Source: Saprospiraceae bacterium (GTDB lineage Bacteria > Bacteroidota > Bacteroidia > Chitinophagales > Saprospiraceae). From it: a DNA stretch of 64,000 bases. The DNA is taken from NCBI GenBank assembly GCA_041392805.1, contig JAWKLJ010000001.1, forward strand, positions 5,578,501 to 5,642,500. Reading direction: 5' to 3'. The notes below the pieces were generated by a model that did no database searches, had not been told where the DNA came from, and saw only the letters and a program-made list of their open reading frames with translations. Positions 8,015-17,096 of the stretch are shown here, piece by piece; position 1 is the stretch's first letter, and the number at the start of each line of letters is the position of its first letter. The position numbers and the translations under genes are program-made.

Positions 8015-9996
8015 ACCATGTAAATAATGCTTTGCCCATGCGTGCATATAGTATGGCTGCCACCAAGGGGCAAGAACCGTTCATTCAAATGCTCTATCTT
8101 AACAGGCAGGCCCTAAAGGCCGTACCTCCTGCTATTCAGCAAATGACGCAGCTGAAGACATTGGATTTGAGTGATAACGAACTTGGGGGATTACCAATAT
8201 GGTTGAAAGATCTAGAAAAGTTGGAAGAACTTTATCTTTCGGGCAATGTTGGGTTGGCTGCTATGGCCGACATGCCCCTTCCCCAAGGGCTGCTTCGCTT
8301 ACACCTCAAAGGCCTGGGGTGGACGCTCTTGCCAGATAGTCTAATGGCATTAAAAAAACTAACGTATATAGACATATCGCATAATCGGCTTAAACGATTG
8401 CCGCCTGGATTTGAGCATTTGAAATCCCTGAAAACCATCCTCATTGACCATAATGCGCTAAGCCGACTGCCAGAGACGATGGGCGCCTTCCGCCAACTTA
8501 ACGAATTACACCTCAGGCATAACCACCTCAAAAAGTTGCCACACAGTATAGCTAATTGTATCCATCTGGATAAGCTAATCTTGGCGCATAACCAACTCAC
8601 TCAGCTACCTGCAACCTTTGGGCAATTAGGCCGCCTTAGTGAGCTGGACCTATCAGAAAATCGCATCAGACAGCTTCCTGCTTCGATTGGGCACTGCGAC
8701 ATGCTTCGCCGACTTTATCTTTCGGGCAACCGGCTAAGCCAATTGCCGCTTTCGATGGCACGGCTGCAATGGTTGACTGACCTTGATCTAAGTAAAAACA
8801 AATTCAGGCAGTTTCCGTCGGCCCTACAGGATTGTAAACGATTGGAACGACTCTATTTGCAGGCGAACCAAATCGAGCACCTCCCTGATCTAAGCCCTTG
8901 TATAAAGTTGGCCACCCTGCATTTGGCCAAAAACGGCCTCCAAACCCTCAACGGCTTACCTGCTTCGCTAAAAGTCCTCCATCTGGATCATAACCAATTA
9001 ATAGACATCCATGCGATTCAGGGATTGCCCGCCTTGGAGCAGCTTTCGTTTTCGGCCAATGCGATTGCTCATTTCCACAAGGGATACTGGCAATTTCCCC
9101 AATTGAAAAGCATCCAGGCAAAGGGTAATCCAGTAAAATTAACTTCTTCGGATTTGTTGGGGTGTCCTGCGCTGACCGTCCTAGATGGTTTGCTACCATT
9201 AAGTGAAAAACGAAAGCTCCTGGCTTTTTTGCCAATCGTTAGGAGAAATGGATGGGATACTGCCCATGCAGCAGCCTTTTTTCCGCTCTTTAGAGGAGAC
9301 ACCACGGCCTGGCAGACAGTATCCATTGCACGAGCCTGGGAAGGCCTAAATAATGTCGATCCTTATTTTGCTGATGCTTTCCGACAGCATTTTCATCGCC
9401 TGACGAAAAGTCGGAGACCTTTGAAAAAAGGCGCCACTTTGTTGGTCTTGGGAAATTTATCTTCAGCGACTTCCGTCTTGGGAGAAAGGCTTGCCGATCA
9501 GCAGATCACTTATCAGCAGCAATGGGATGCCAGTGTTACGCATCTCGTTTTAGGCTTACCTCCTTTTCCCGCCTCACCGCCGCCAACGACTATCCCCTGG
9601 CTCAGCGAAGCGCAGCTGATCCGGCATTTGGATAAACTGGAAGGCCGAAGCCTTTCTCAAACGAAAGCGACCGACCAAATCCAAAACCTCAGAAACCTTT
9701 TGCTCAATAAGGCAGAAGTCAATTGCCACTTGGCACTTCAATTGATGGATGGGGGCGGGGTGCCTTTGCCTATCGTAGCAGATTTACTTTTTTTATACCT
9801 GACCCGGCCATTCCCAAACTTAGCGGATAAGCTAAAGGCTTTGCTTTGGCCCTATTTACCACCCATAACAAAATTGATGCTGGCAGCGCAGTATAATCCG
9901 CCGCAAACATTGGAACGGAAAAAAGACTGGCAGGAATGGCTAGGAACCAAAGAAATAGATGTCGACCGATTGCTCTTTTTGTTTAAACGTTCTTAA
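7981..9996 (+). CDS. Leucine-rich-repeat protein with BRCT-like segment
   Basis: Up to 671 residues; ATGs at 7981, 8038 and 8053 are all possible, and the 8038 start would leave the inverted repeat outside the protein. Residues about 45-390 are some fourteen to fifteen leucine-rich repeats of 22-23 residues (LxxLxLSxNxLxxLPxxx), of the bacterial plant-type kind. Around 480-555 a segment reads KKGATLLVLGNL, then VTHLVLG, then WLSEAQLIRHL; this order (strand, VTHLV, a second LSEAxL helix) resembles the BRCT fold of NAD-dependent DNA ligases, though it is weak. The C-terminal 110 residues are helical. No signal peptide, so probably cytoplasmic, with a role in protein or nucleic-acid binding. Transcribed alone; a small inverted repeat (10009-10015/10031-10037) follows. 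Confidence 0.75.
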   Translation: MIVFRSRDLSKNHVNNALPMRAYSMAATKGQEPFIQMLYLNRQALKAVPPAIQQMTQLKTLDLSDNELGGLPIWLKDLEKLEELYLSGNVGLAAMADMPLPQGLLRLHLKGLGWTLLPDSLMALKKLTYIDISHNRLKRLPPGFEHLKSLKTILIDHNALSRLPETMGAFRQLNELHLRHNHLKKLPHSIANCIHLDKLILAHNQLTQLPATFGQLGRLSELDLSENRIRQLPASIGHCDMLRRLYLSGNRLSQLPLSMARLQWLTDLDLSKNKFRQFPSALQDCKRLERLYLQANQIEHLPDLSPCIKLATLHLAKNGLQTLNGLPASLKVLHLDHNQLIDIHAIQGLPALEQLSFSANAIAHFHKGYWQFPQLKSIQAKGNPVKLTSSDLLGCPALTVLDGLLPLSEKRKLLAFLPIVRRNGWDTAHAAAFFPLFRGDTTAWQTVSIARAWEGLNNVDPYFADAFRQHFHRLTKSRRPLKKGATLLVLGNLSSATSVLGERLADQQITYQQQWDASVTHLVLGLPPFPASPPPTTIPWLSEAQLIRHLDKLEGRSLSQTKATDQIQNLRNLLLNKAEVNCHLALQLMDGGGVPLPIVADLLFLYLTRPFPNLADKLKALLWPYLPPITKLMLAAQYNPPQTLERKKDWQEWLGTKEIDVDRLLFLFKRS

Positions 9997-10584
9997 TCTT
10001 TCTGGTTTCCTGACTATTTTGGCGCTTTTGAGTCAGGGAAAGCAAAAGACACCGCTTCCTATGGCCACTTTAGCCATTCACTTTCCCTTGACCGCAAAAA
10101 TCATCAATGAAGGAAATTGTTTACAAAGGGTAATTTTAACACTATTCTGTTCCTACTTTAACATTGGGATTGTACCTTTACATTTGGTTCACTGATAAAA
10201 TGGGTTATTTTATTTATCTGCCCATAAAATAATCAGAGAGGTTATGTTTTAAGATGACCTCAAGCTATTCTCTCAATAGAAACCAATTCTCCTGTAATAG
10301 AAAACTGCACCGTGATTTCCCCCAAGTAAATAAATATAAATACCGACAGCACAAGCTTTCCTCGGAAAACACTACTTTAGAGCTTGTTTAGAGGTCACCC
10401 TTTGGGCTAAAAAACATCTCTTTTTTGCTGATACTGCGTTGCTTTCTTCGTCCGTACCTATGGGTATGCACTTCAAAAAGCGCCTTGTCTCATCAAAAAA
10501 TGGCCGCTTTTTATCTCCAAAAGCGACCTCCAAACAAGCTCTTAGACGCAAACATGTCAAGTTCGAAGCATAAATGCCAGACCC
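9997..10584. other. Intergenic region before the PorP gene
   Basis: 588 bp without a supported gene. It contains a short dyad after the LRR gene, a possible -7 box TACATTTG at 10179-10186 (its TTG is too close for a good promoter), and the long-hairpin element at 10379-10542. Open frames here on either strand are in the hairpin element and are not credible genes. Confidence 0.5.
10379..10542. repeat. Long-hairpin element, copy 2 (164 nt)
   Basis: The 18-nt ends (10379-10396 and 10525-10542) are inverted repeats with one mismatch, and imperfect pairing continues through arms of about 50 nt to a centre beginning GATACTGCGTTGCT. The copy at 24396-24559 has the same length and about 80 percent similar sequence by eye. 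No clear target duplication. It ends 42 nt before the PorP start codon. Confidence 0.75.
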
Positions 10585-11733
10585 ATGAATATAAAAAAGT
10601 GGTTTCATAAACACGGTACAATAGCCTTTATAATATGTGGAGGCTTTTCCTTTCTTTATAGTCCTATCATAAAGGCCCAGGACCCCTCCTTCTCTCAATA
10701 TTTTAACAATCGACTCTATTTTAACCCTGCATATGCCGGCATTGACGGGGCTTTGAATTTTTCGGCAGGTTATAGAAAACAGTGGAGTAAAATCCCTGGC
10801 GGTTTTACCACCCAATTTGTCAGTGTAGAAGATTTTGAGTCTTGTTTTAACAGTGGCATTGGGTTGTATTTGATGCAAGATACGGAAGGAGAGGGCATCC
10901 TTAGAACCCAAATGGCTGCTTTTAGTTATGCCTATGTGGTGCCTATCCGACAAGGAAAAACTTTGCATAACATAAGATTAGGCATTTCACCCTATTGGAT
11001 GCAAAAGGATATAGACTGGAGTCGATTGACTTTCTCCGACCAGCTCGATCCAAAGGAAGGAGCCATCTATCCTACCCAATTTCAGCCTTTTGAAGACATC
11101 CCCGTTAATTTTGGCGGGATAAATGCAGGTTTTGTATATCGAAGGGATAAACCAACCAAATGGAAAGACGATTCTCAGTTGGAAATAGGTTTAGCCGTCA
11201 ACCACCTATTAAATGTAAAGTTTAATACGGGGCCCATTGAATCCCTACAGGGGCTTGATACGGGACTTTACCCTAGAATAAGCGCTTTTTTAGGGTTTTA
11301 TCATCCGCTCTTTCGGATGACGAATAAGCGATATGTATTTTATCTTACCCCTCAGGCAAAATACGAACGACAAGGGCAGTTGCAGGCGACCACCCTAGGC
11401 GCCAATATTCGATATGAAACCATTAGCATCGGGTTGTTTTACCAAAACTCAACGCCGTTTTCCGATTGGCAAAACACCAATGCTTTTGTCGCCTATCTAG
11501 GCTTGTCACTGCCGCTGGCGGACGATCAGTTGCTCGATATTGGTTTAAGTTATGACACTAACGCTGGCGGATTGCGCAGCAGAACAGGCGGTGTATTTGA
11601 GCTTACACTTAAATACCTTATCGACAATAATGGCCTTTTTTGTAAGTTATTTGATATGGGGAATGCAGAAAGTCGCATACATTGCCCCCCTGTCGGCCAA
11701 CCGGCCAAGCGCCGATTTCGGCAGTCAAAATAA
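10585..11733 (+). CDS. PorP/SprF family type IX secretion membrane protein
   Basis: A 382-residue outer-membrane beta-barrel protein. A signal peptide (residues 12-31, ending KAQ) is followed by the family hallmark DPSFSQYFNNRLYFNPAYAG, then YRKQWSKIPG. In T9SS bacteria PorP/SprF proteins sit at the outer membrane and often pair one-to-one with a large protein carrying a gliding-type (type B) C-terminal domain, helping to export or anchor it. Here the partner gene starts 34 bp downstream, so the two are very likely co-transcribed. Beta strands with alternating aromatic residues run to the C-terminus, but the last 15 residues (PVGQPAKRRFRQSK) look like a basic tail not typical of the barrel end. 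Confidence 0.9.
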   Translation: MNIKKWFHKHGTIAFIICGGFSFLYSPIIKAQDPSFSQYFNNRLYFNPAYAGIDGALNFSAGYRKQWSKIPGGFTTQFVSVEDFESCFNSGIGLYLMQDTEGEGILRTQMAAFSYAYVVPIRQGKTLHNIRLGISPYWMQKDIDWSRLTFSDQLDPKEGAIYPTQFQPFEDIPVNFGGINAGFVYRRDKPTKWKDDSQLEIGLAVNHLLNVKFNTGPIESLQGLDTGLYPRISAFLGFYHPLFRMTNKRYVFYLTPQAKYERQGQLQATTLGANIRYETISIGLFYQNSTPFSDWQNTNAFVAYLGLSLPLADDQLLDIGLSYDTNAGGLRSRTGGVFELTLKYLIDNNGLFCKLFDMGNAESRIHCPPVGQPAKRRFRQSK

Positions 11734-11767
11734 CAAAGAATAATTACCAAAAACTAAGCAGATACAC

Positions 11768-14700
11768 ATGTCCAAACGAGTTAAATATACCCTCTGCTGT
11801 CTTTTTGTACTAATTGGCTTTAAGCATACGGTATGGAGTCAATGCTCTGGCGCAAGGATGGATGCCAATTACGAATTATTGACCAACGATATTTGTGAAG
11901 GAGAGCTCATCCCTGTTGCTAATGCGACAGATGTGGGCGGCAATACGAATGTGATTTATATTTGGGATTGGGGAGATGGGAAAAAAGATACTTTATATAG
12001 CAGAAAGGATACGTCGCATATTTATATTTTTGAAGACCTGGATGTTTGTAGTACGCCAGGTGGGGAAGCTTCCGTCAGCCTTCGTTTGGACGCCATCGTG
12101 CCCGATTGCCCACAACTGAGTCACTTTGTGATAAAACCTATCTTTATAAAACTCAAGCCTAAAGCCTTTTTTAATGCGCCTGAATTCCTTTGTACACCTG
12201 ACCTAACGGTTGATTTTCAGAACCAAAGCTGTAGTCCCGATCCGGAGACGACTTATCTATGGAATTTTGACGACCCAGCATCCGGAAATAATACTTCGAC
12301 GGAGGAGTCCCCTTCCCATACGTTTAGTGGACCAGGTTTTTACACCGTTCGTTTAACGACTAATGGTTTCTGTGGAATAGCCACCTACAACCAAACGATA
12401 GCCGTGTATGATAGTCCAAAAGCCGATGCAACTTTTGAATTTACACCGCTAAATGGTTGCACACCTGTCAATATTCGCCTGCGCAACCGATCTCAATTTG
12501 CTACTAACTTTAACTGGAGTTTTTCGCCTGCGAATAATGGGTTTTATATAAATGAAACAGATGAATTTTCAGAAGAGCCAGAAATCAGGGTGACCGGCCC
12601 AGGTCAATACATTTTTCAATTAAAAGCAAGAAACATTTGTGGAGAGGATACCTGGCGGGATACCCTGGAATTATTTGAAGCGCCTACGGTAAATCTGCAA
12701 CCCGTATTGCCAGGCTGTGAAAGCGTAACGGTCAATTTTGCTAACCATGTCACGTATACGGGCTCCGTTTTTGAATATCGATGGACTTTTCAAAATGGTC
12801 AACCCGCCACCTCCACGGAGGCTAAGCCTAGTGGTGTCGTTTTTGATACTCCAGGTACCCACCAAGTCATTGTGCAAGCCATCAATAATGTTTGTGGATC
12901 AATAGCTGATACCATTCAGATAGTGGTGCAAAGTCGAGAGGCGGTTGCTATTCAAACCCCCGCACCTAACACTACATTTTGTACCAGTGATAACCCCCTT
13001 AGCTTTGCGGCTACACCCCCTGGCGGCCAATGGTCCGGCCCGGGAATCAACCCTGCAGGTGTCTTTAATCCCGCGAGTGCAGGTGTGGGCAGACACACCC
13101 TGACCTACCGGTTTGGGAATGGTGTTTGCAGCTCAGAGAATTCGGTAGAAATAGAAGTTTTTCAAGCACCGGGTGTTAGTTTAGCAGCCGAGGCGGCGGT
13201 CTGCGAAAGCTTGAATTATACACCCAATGTGAGTTATGTTTCAGAAGAATTTATTAATAGTTATAGGTGGACCTTTGAGAATGGCTCTATTTCGTCATCT
13301 ACTGCGGCATTTCCGACCGACATTTTATTTAACACCTCAGGTTGGGTGACGGTAGAGATAGGAAGCAATTGTGGCTTGATCGTTGATTCTACTTTTATAG
13401 AAGTGCAAGCGCCTGCAAATTTGCAGATAACGCCACCTGTTGGGGCCATTTGTAATACCTCCAGCCCGTTTACCCTGGCCGTCACGCCCGCTGGCGGCAA
13501 TTGGTCGGGTCCTGGTGTTACAGCAGCCGGTGTTTTCGACCCCGGGCAAGCGGGACCAGGCAGCCATGTATTGACCTACACCTTTGTGCAGGGCGCCTGC
13601 AACCAAAGTGAAACCTTGGCAATAGAGGTATTAGCCGCCGCTGCTGTAAGCGTAGAAACGGATGTGCTGGTCTGCGAAGATGGACCCGTTTACAACCTGG
13701 ATTTTACTCCATTTGGTGGGACCTGGAGCGGAAGCGTTGGATTAGTTGATCCAGCATTAGGACAATTTGATCCAAAACAAGTCACGCCTGGCAACCTCAC
13801 CCTGACCTATACCTTTCCAGATGCCAATGGTTGTGTTGTCACGCGAGATGCATCGATCACGGTTCAGGCGTTACCGACCATCGGATTACCGTCATCGGTC
13901 ACCTTTTGCCGAACGGATGCAATCATTAATTTACCAGCTCAGGTGGGCCTAAGCCTGAACCCTCCCGGGGGAACAACGCAGTGGACGGGGCCTGGGATCA
14001 TTGATGAAGCCAATGGCATCTTTAAAAGCTCCGTGGGTGAAGCGCAAAATAGAGACGAATTTGACGTGATGCTCACTTATACCCAAGGCGCTTGTGTTGT
14101 ATCAACGGAAATGGAAATAATTTTGGCCGAACCCCAAATAGCAGAAGCAGGGAATGACTTTACGATTTGTGTTGACGAAGGAACCGTTCAACTGCTTGGT
14201 TCGCCCGTAGGAGGAAGATGGTCAGGACCCGGCATTGATGCCGTATCTGGAGAAATAAACCTTCAGGCAGCAGGAGGTGGACGCTTTGATTATACCTATA
14301 CCTTTTCGCCAGGAACGAGTTGCGAAGTAAGTGACCAGGTAGAAGTTTCCATTATCGATTTATCGGGTGTGGATGCAGGGGATGATTTTTCTATTTGTCA
14401 GGGCGCAGGCGTAATGGCGTTATCAGGGTTTACCCCATTGGGTGGCAGATGGCGAGGGCCTGGAATTATTGATTCAATTAATGGACTATTCAATCCTGGC
14501 ATTTTGCAAGGCGGAGAAATTTATTCGTTGGAATATACCGTTGAAAATGAAGAAGTAGGCTGTGCCGCTACAGATCGGGTTACTGTTAATATTTTCCCCG
14601 TTCCGGAGGCTGCCTTTCAGGTGATTGGTACAACTTGTTTGAATGAACCCATTGTATTGGAGAACAATTCGGTTTCCGTTTGTTCTTATGCCTGGGATTT

Positions 14701-17092
14701 TGGCGACGGGGGAACCTCTACGGAGGAAGTTCCGCAACACACCTATACCGTAATTGGTGATTACACCATTACCCTCACCATTACTTCATGTGATGGCTGT
14801 ATCGATGTTTTTCGGCGAAATGTTTCCGTTACAATTCCCCCTAGTGCCGCGTTTACGCCAGACCTAAGAGAAGGTTGTGCAGTATTGGAAGTCAATTTTG
14901 AGAATGAAAGCTTGGGCGTAGGGGTGACCTACAACTGGGATTTTGGCGATGGCCAACTGAGCGATTTGGCTGATCCGGGTACCATCTTTTTTCAACAAGG
15001 TCGAGATGATACGACCTATGTAGTGACACTTACAGCGACCAACGGCTGTGGCGCGGTCCAGGATATTGATTCCATCACGGTTTTTCCAAAACCTATTGTA
15101 GACTTTGGTACCGATATTGATGACGGTTGCTCTCCTTTGCAGATTCGATTTGCAAACATAACTGCTGGTAATCCCGATAATTTCTTTTGGAATTTAGGGA
15201 ATGGCGTGATGTCAAGAGATTCTATTCCACCGGATCAAAAATATACGACGAGTGATTCTACCTTCACGATTTATACGATTAGTTTAACCGCTACGAATGA
15301 ATGCGGAGCGGATACGCTCTCCCGCGAAATCCTCGTAAAGCCCAACGATGTAGATCCTTTTTTCAATATTGATACGACCAGTGGATGTCAGCCACTTGAA
15401 GTTCATTTTACCAATTTCTCTACTCCTGGGGCGGCTGTTAGTTGGAACTTTGGTGATGGTAATTTTTCAAACCAGGCGAGTCCAACCCATATTTATGATA
15501 CCCTTGGCACCTTTACTGTTTTTCAGTATGTTAATAATGGTTGTAGTTTTGACACGGCCAGTATCAAGGTGCGTGTATTTCCAGCACCTGAGGTATCTTT
15601 CACTCATCAAGCCACCGCTTGTATCGGGGAACGGGTCTTGTTTCAAAATACAGCTCCAGATGTGGGCGCTGCAGAATGGGACTTTGGAGATGGCGACATT
15701 TCGCTACTCGTTTCGCCCGAGCATGCCTTTGACTCGGCGGGCACCTATACGGTTACCCTTACCGTTTATTCCTCGACCGACAATTGCCCTTCGAGCATTA
15801 GTAGTACGATTGTGATATTGCCCAATCCTGTCGCTGACTTTGTGCCTTCGGACACCGACGGCTGTTTACCTTTTTCCGTCTGTTTTACCAATACCAGTCA
15901 GGGGGCAGCCTATTACGGATGGTCCTTTGGCGATGGAGAGGGAAGTGTAGAGCAAAACCCATGTCATACTTATTATGAACCGGGGAATTTTTCAGTTACC
16001 TTAAAAAGTACAGATGCTAATGGTTGCTTTACGGACATTGCCGTATTCAATGTCCAGGCTTATGAATTGCCGGAAAGTGCCTTTACGCCTCAGAAAACGC
16101 AATATTGCGATATTGATGAACCGATCAACCTGATTAACCAATCTCAAAGGGCGGCTGCTTATCAATGGGATTTTGGCGATGGCAATACGGGGGTACAGAC
16201 CAGTCCCATTATCTACTATGCGGACACGGGGCGTTATGATATCACCTTGATTGCACTCAACGCCTTTGGTTGTAGCGATACCACGACGCACTCGATTGGT
16301 GTCAATTTTCAACCTGCTGCCTTTTTTGGGCCAAGGCGCTTTGAGATATGCGAACGCAACACCTTTGTTTTGGAAAACACGTCTCTCAATGCCAATCAAT
16401 TCTTATGGGATTTTGGTGATGGTAATACCTCAACAGCTGAACAACCTGCTTATGAATATTCCACCCAAGGGGTGTATAGTTTAAAATTGGTCGTCAATTA
16501 CAACGATTTGTGTTTTGATAGTTTGGTCGTCCCCAATGCGGTGCGGGTCATTCGAGGGCCCATCGCAGATTTTACCTGGCAAGAAGATCCTACTTTCGGC
16601 CCGGGGGGATTGATCCGTTTCATGAATCGATCCATTGATGCCGATGCTTTTTTCTGGGATTTCGGTGATGGCGAAGTGTCCGAAGAGTCTGATCCGCGCC
16701 ATGAATACGAGGATAATGGCACCTGGGAGGCCCTGCTGGTGGCTTTCCATCCCAATGGCTGTACAGACACCACCTCAGCGGTAGTTTCCCCCGGTTTGTT
16801 CTTTAATTTTTCCGCCCCCAATGCCTTCTCCCCAGAAAGTGGCATTGGCGATGTAAAATACTTTAAACCGGCAGGGGTTGGGATAAAAGAATTGCATCTG
16901 CAAGTGTTTTCAGCCTGGGGAGAACTGCTTTGGGAATCTAAAGAACTGGATGGAGAACAACCTGGAGCATACTGGGATGGGATGTACAAAGGGAAATTTG
17001 CCCCCCAAGGCGCCTATGCCTGGAAAGCATCCATAACCTACATCAATGATATCAGGGAAGTAAAGATGGGATCGGTGATTTTGCTCCGCTAG
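11768..17092 (+). CDS. Giant PKD-domain adhesin with T9SS type B C-terminal domain
   Basis: A 1774-residue secreted protein. Signal peptide at 1-25 (ending VWSQ). Residues about 30-400 and 980-1670 hold PKD domains, at least nine with the WDFGDG core or close variants (YAWDFGDGG, YNWDFGDGQ, AEWDFGDGD, YQWDFGDGN and others). Between them, about residues 400-960, are six repeats of another kind, built on PxGGxWSGPGI ... GxFxP ... LTYTF. The last 95 residues (FSAPNAFSPESG ... VFSAWGELLWES ... APQGAYAWKASI) form the gliding motility-associated C-terminal sorting domain. Predicted to be exported by T9SS and displayed on the cell surface, held by the PorP/SprF protein encoded just upstream. Likely roles are adhesion or gliding; no catalytic domain is seen. 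Confidence 0.92.
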   Translation: MSKRVKYTLCCLFVLIGFKHTVWSQCSGARMDANYELLTNDICEGELIPVANATDVGGNTNVIYIWDWGDGKKDTLYSRKDTSHIYIFEDLDVCSTPGGEASVSLRLDAIVPDCPQLSHFVIKPIFIKLKPKAFFNAPEFLCTPDLTVDFQNQSCSPDPETTYLWNFDDPASGNNTSTEESPSHTFSGPGFYTVRLTTNGFCGIATYNQTIAVYDSPKADATFEFTPLNGCTPVNIRLRNRSQFATNFNWSFSPANNGFYINETDEFSEEPEIRVTGPGQYIFQLKARNICGEDTWRDTLELFEAPTVNLQPVLPGCESVTVNFANHVTYTGSVFEYRWTFQNGQPATSTEAKPSGVVFDTPGTHQVIVQAINNVCGSIADTIQIVVQSREAVAIQTPAPNTTFCTSDNPLSFAATPPGGQWSGPGINPAGVFNPASAGVGRHTLTYRFGNGVCSSENSVEIEVFQAPGVSLAAEAAVCESLNYTPNVSYVSEEFINSYRWTFENGSISSSTAAFPTDILFNTSGWVTVEIGSNCGLIVDSTFIEVQAPANLQITPPVGAICNTSSPFTLAVTPAGGNWSGPGVTAAGVFDPGQAGPGSHVLTYTFVQGACNQSETLAIEVLAAAAVSVETDVLVCEDGPVYNLDFTPFGGTWSGSVGLVDPALGQFDPKQVTPGNLTLTYTFPDANGCVVTRDASITVQALPTIGLPSSVTFCRTDAIINLPAQVGLSLNPPGGTTQWTGPGIIDEANGIFKSSVGEAQNRDEFDVMLTYTQGACVVSTEMEIILAEPQIAEAGNDFTICVDEGTVQLLGSPVGGRWSGPGIDAVSGEINLQAAGGGRFDYTYTFSPGTSCEVSDQVEVSIIDLSGVDAGDDFSICQGAGVMALSGFTPLGGRWRGPGIIDSINGLFNPGILQGGEIYSLEYTVENEEVGCAATDRVTVNIFPVPEAAFQVIGTTCLNEPIVLENNSVSVCSYAWDFGDGGTSTEEVPQHTYTVIGDYTITLTITSCDGCIDVFRRNVSVTIPPSAAFTPDLREGCAVLEVNFENESLGVGVTYNWDFGDGQLSDLADPGTIFFQQGRDDTTYVVTLTATNGCGAVQDIDSITVFPKPIVDFGTDIDDGCSPLQIRFANITAGNPDNFFWNLGNGVMSRDSIPPDQKYTTSDSTFTIYTISLTATNECGADTLSREILVKPNDVDPFFNIDTTSGCQPLEVHFTNFSTPGAAVSWNFGDGNFSNQASPTHIYDTLGTFTVFQYVNNGCSFDTASIKVRVFPAPEVSFTHQATACIGERVLFQNTAPDVGAAEWDFGDGDISLLVSPEHAFDSAGTYTVTLTVYSSTDNCPSSISSTIVILPNPVADFVPSDTDGCLPFSVCFTNTSQGAAYYGWSFGDGEGSVEQNPCHTYYEPGNFSVTLKSTDANGCFTDIAVFNVQAYELPESAFTPQKTQYCDIDEPINLINQSQRAAAYQWDFGDGNTGVQTSPIIYYADTGRYDITLIALNAFGCSDTTTHSIGVNFQPAAFFGPRRFEICERNTFVLENTSLNANQFLWDFGDGNTSTAEQPAYEYSTQGVYSLKLVVNYNDLCFDSLVVPNAVRVIRGPIADFTWQEDPTFGPGGLIRFMNRSIDADAFFWDFGDGEVSEESDPRHEYEDNGTWEALLVAFHPNGCTDTTSAVVSPGLFFNFSAPNAFSPESGIGDVKYFKPAGVGIKELHLQVFSAWGELLWESKELDGEQPGAYWDGMYKGKFAPQGAYAWKASITYINDIREVKMGSVILLR

Positions 17093-17096
17093 CGCA

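Noticed and set aside
10372..10968. 198-codon minus-strand frame opposite the PorP gene
   Set aside because: Antisense to a clear PorP/SprF gene and begins in its conserved region; no recognisable domain.
16498..16989. 163-codon minus-strand frame opposite the adhesin C-terminus
   Set aside because: Antisense to the conserved T9SS sorting domain; serine/proline-rich composition is a by-product of the opposite strand.
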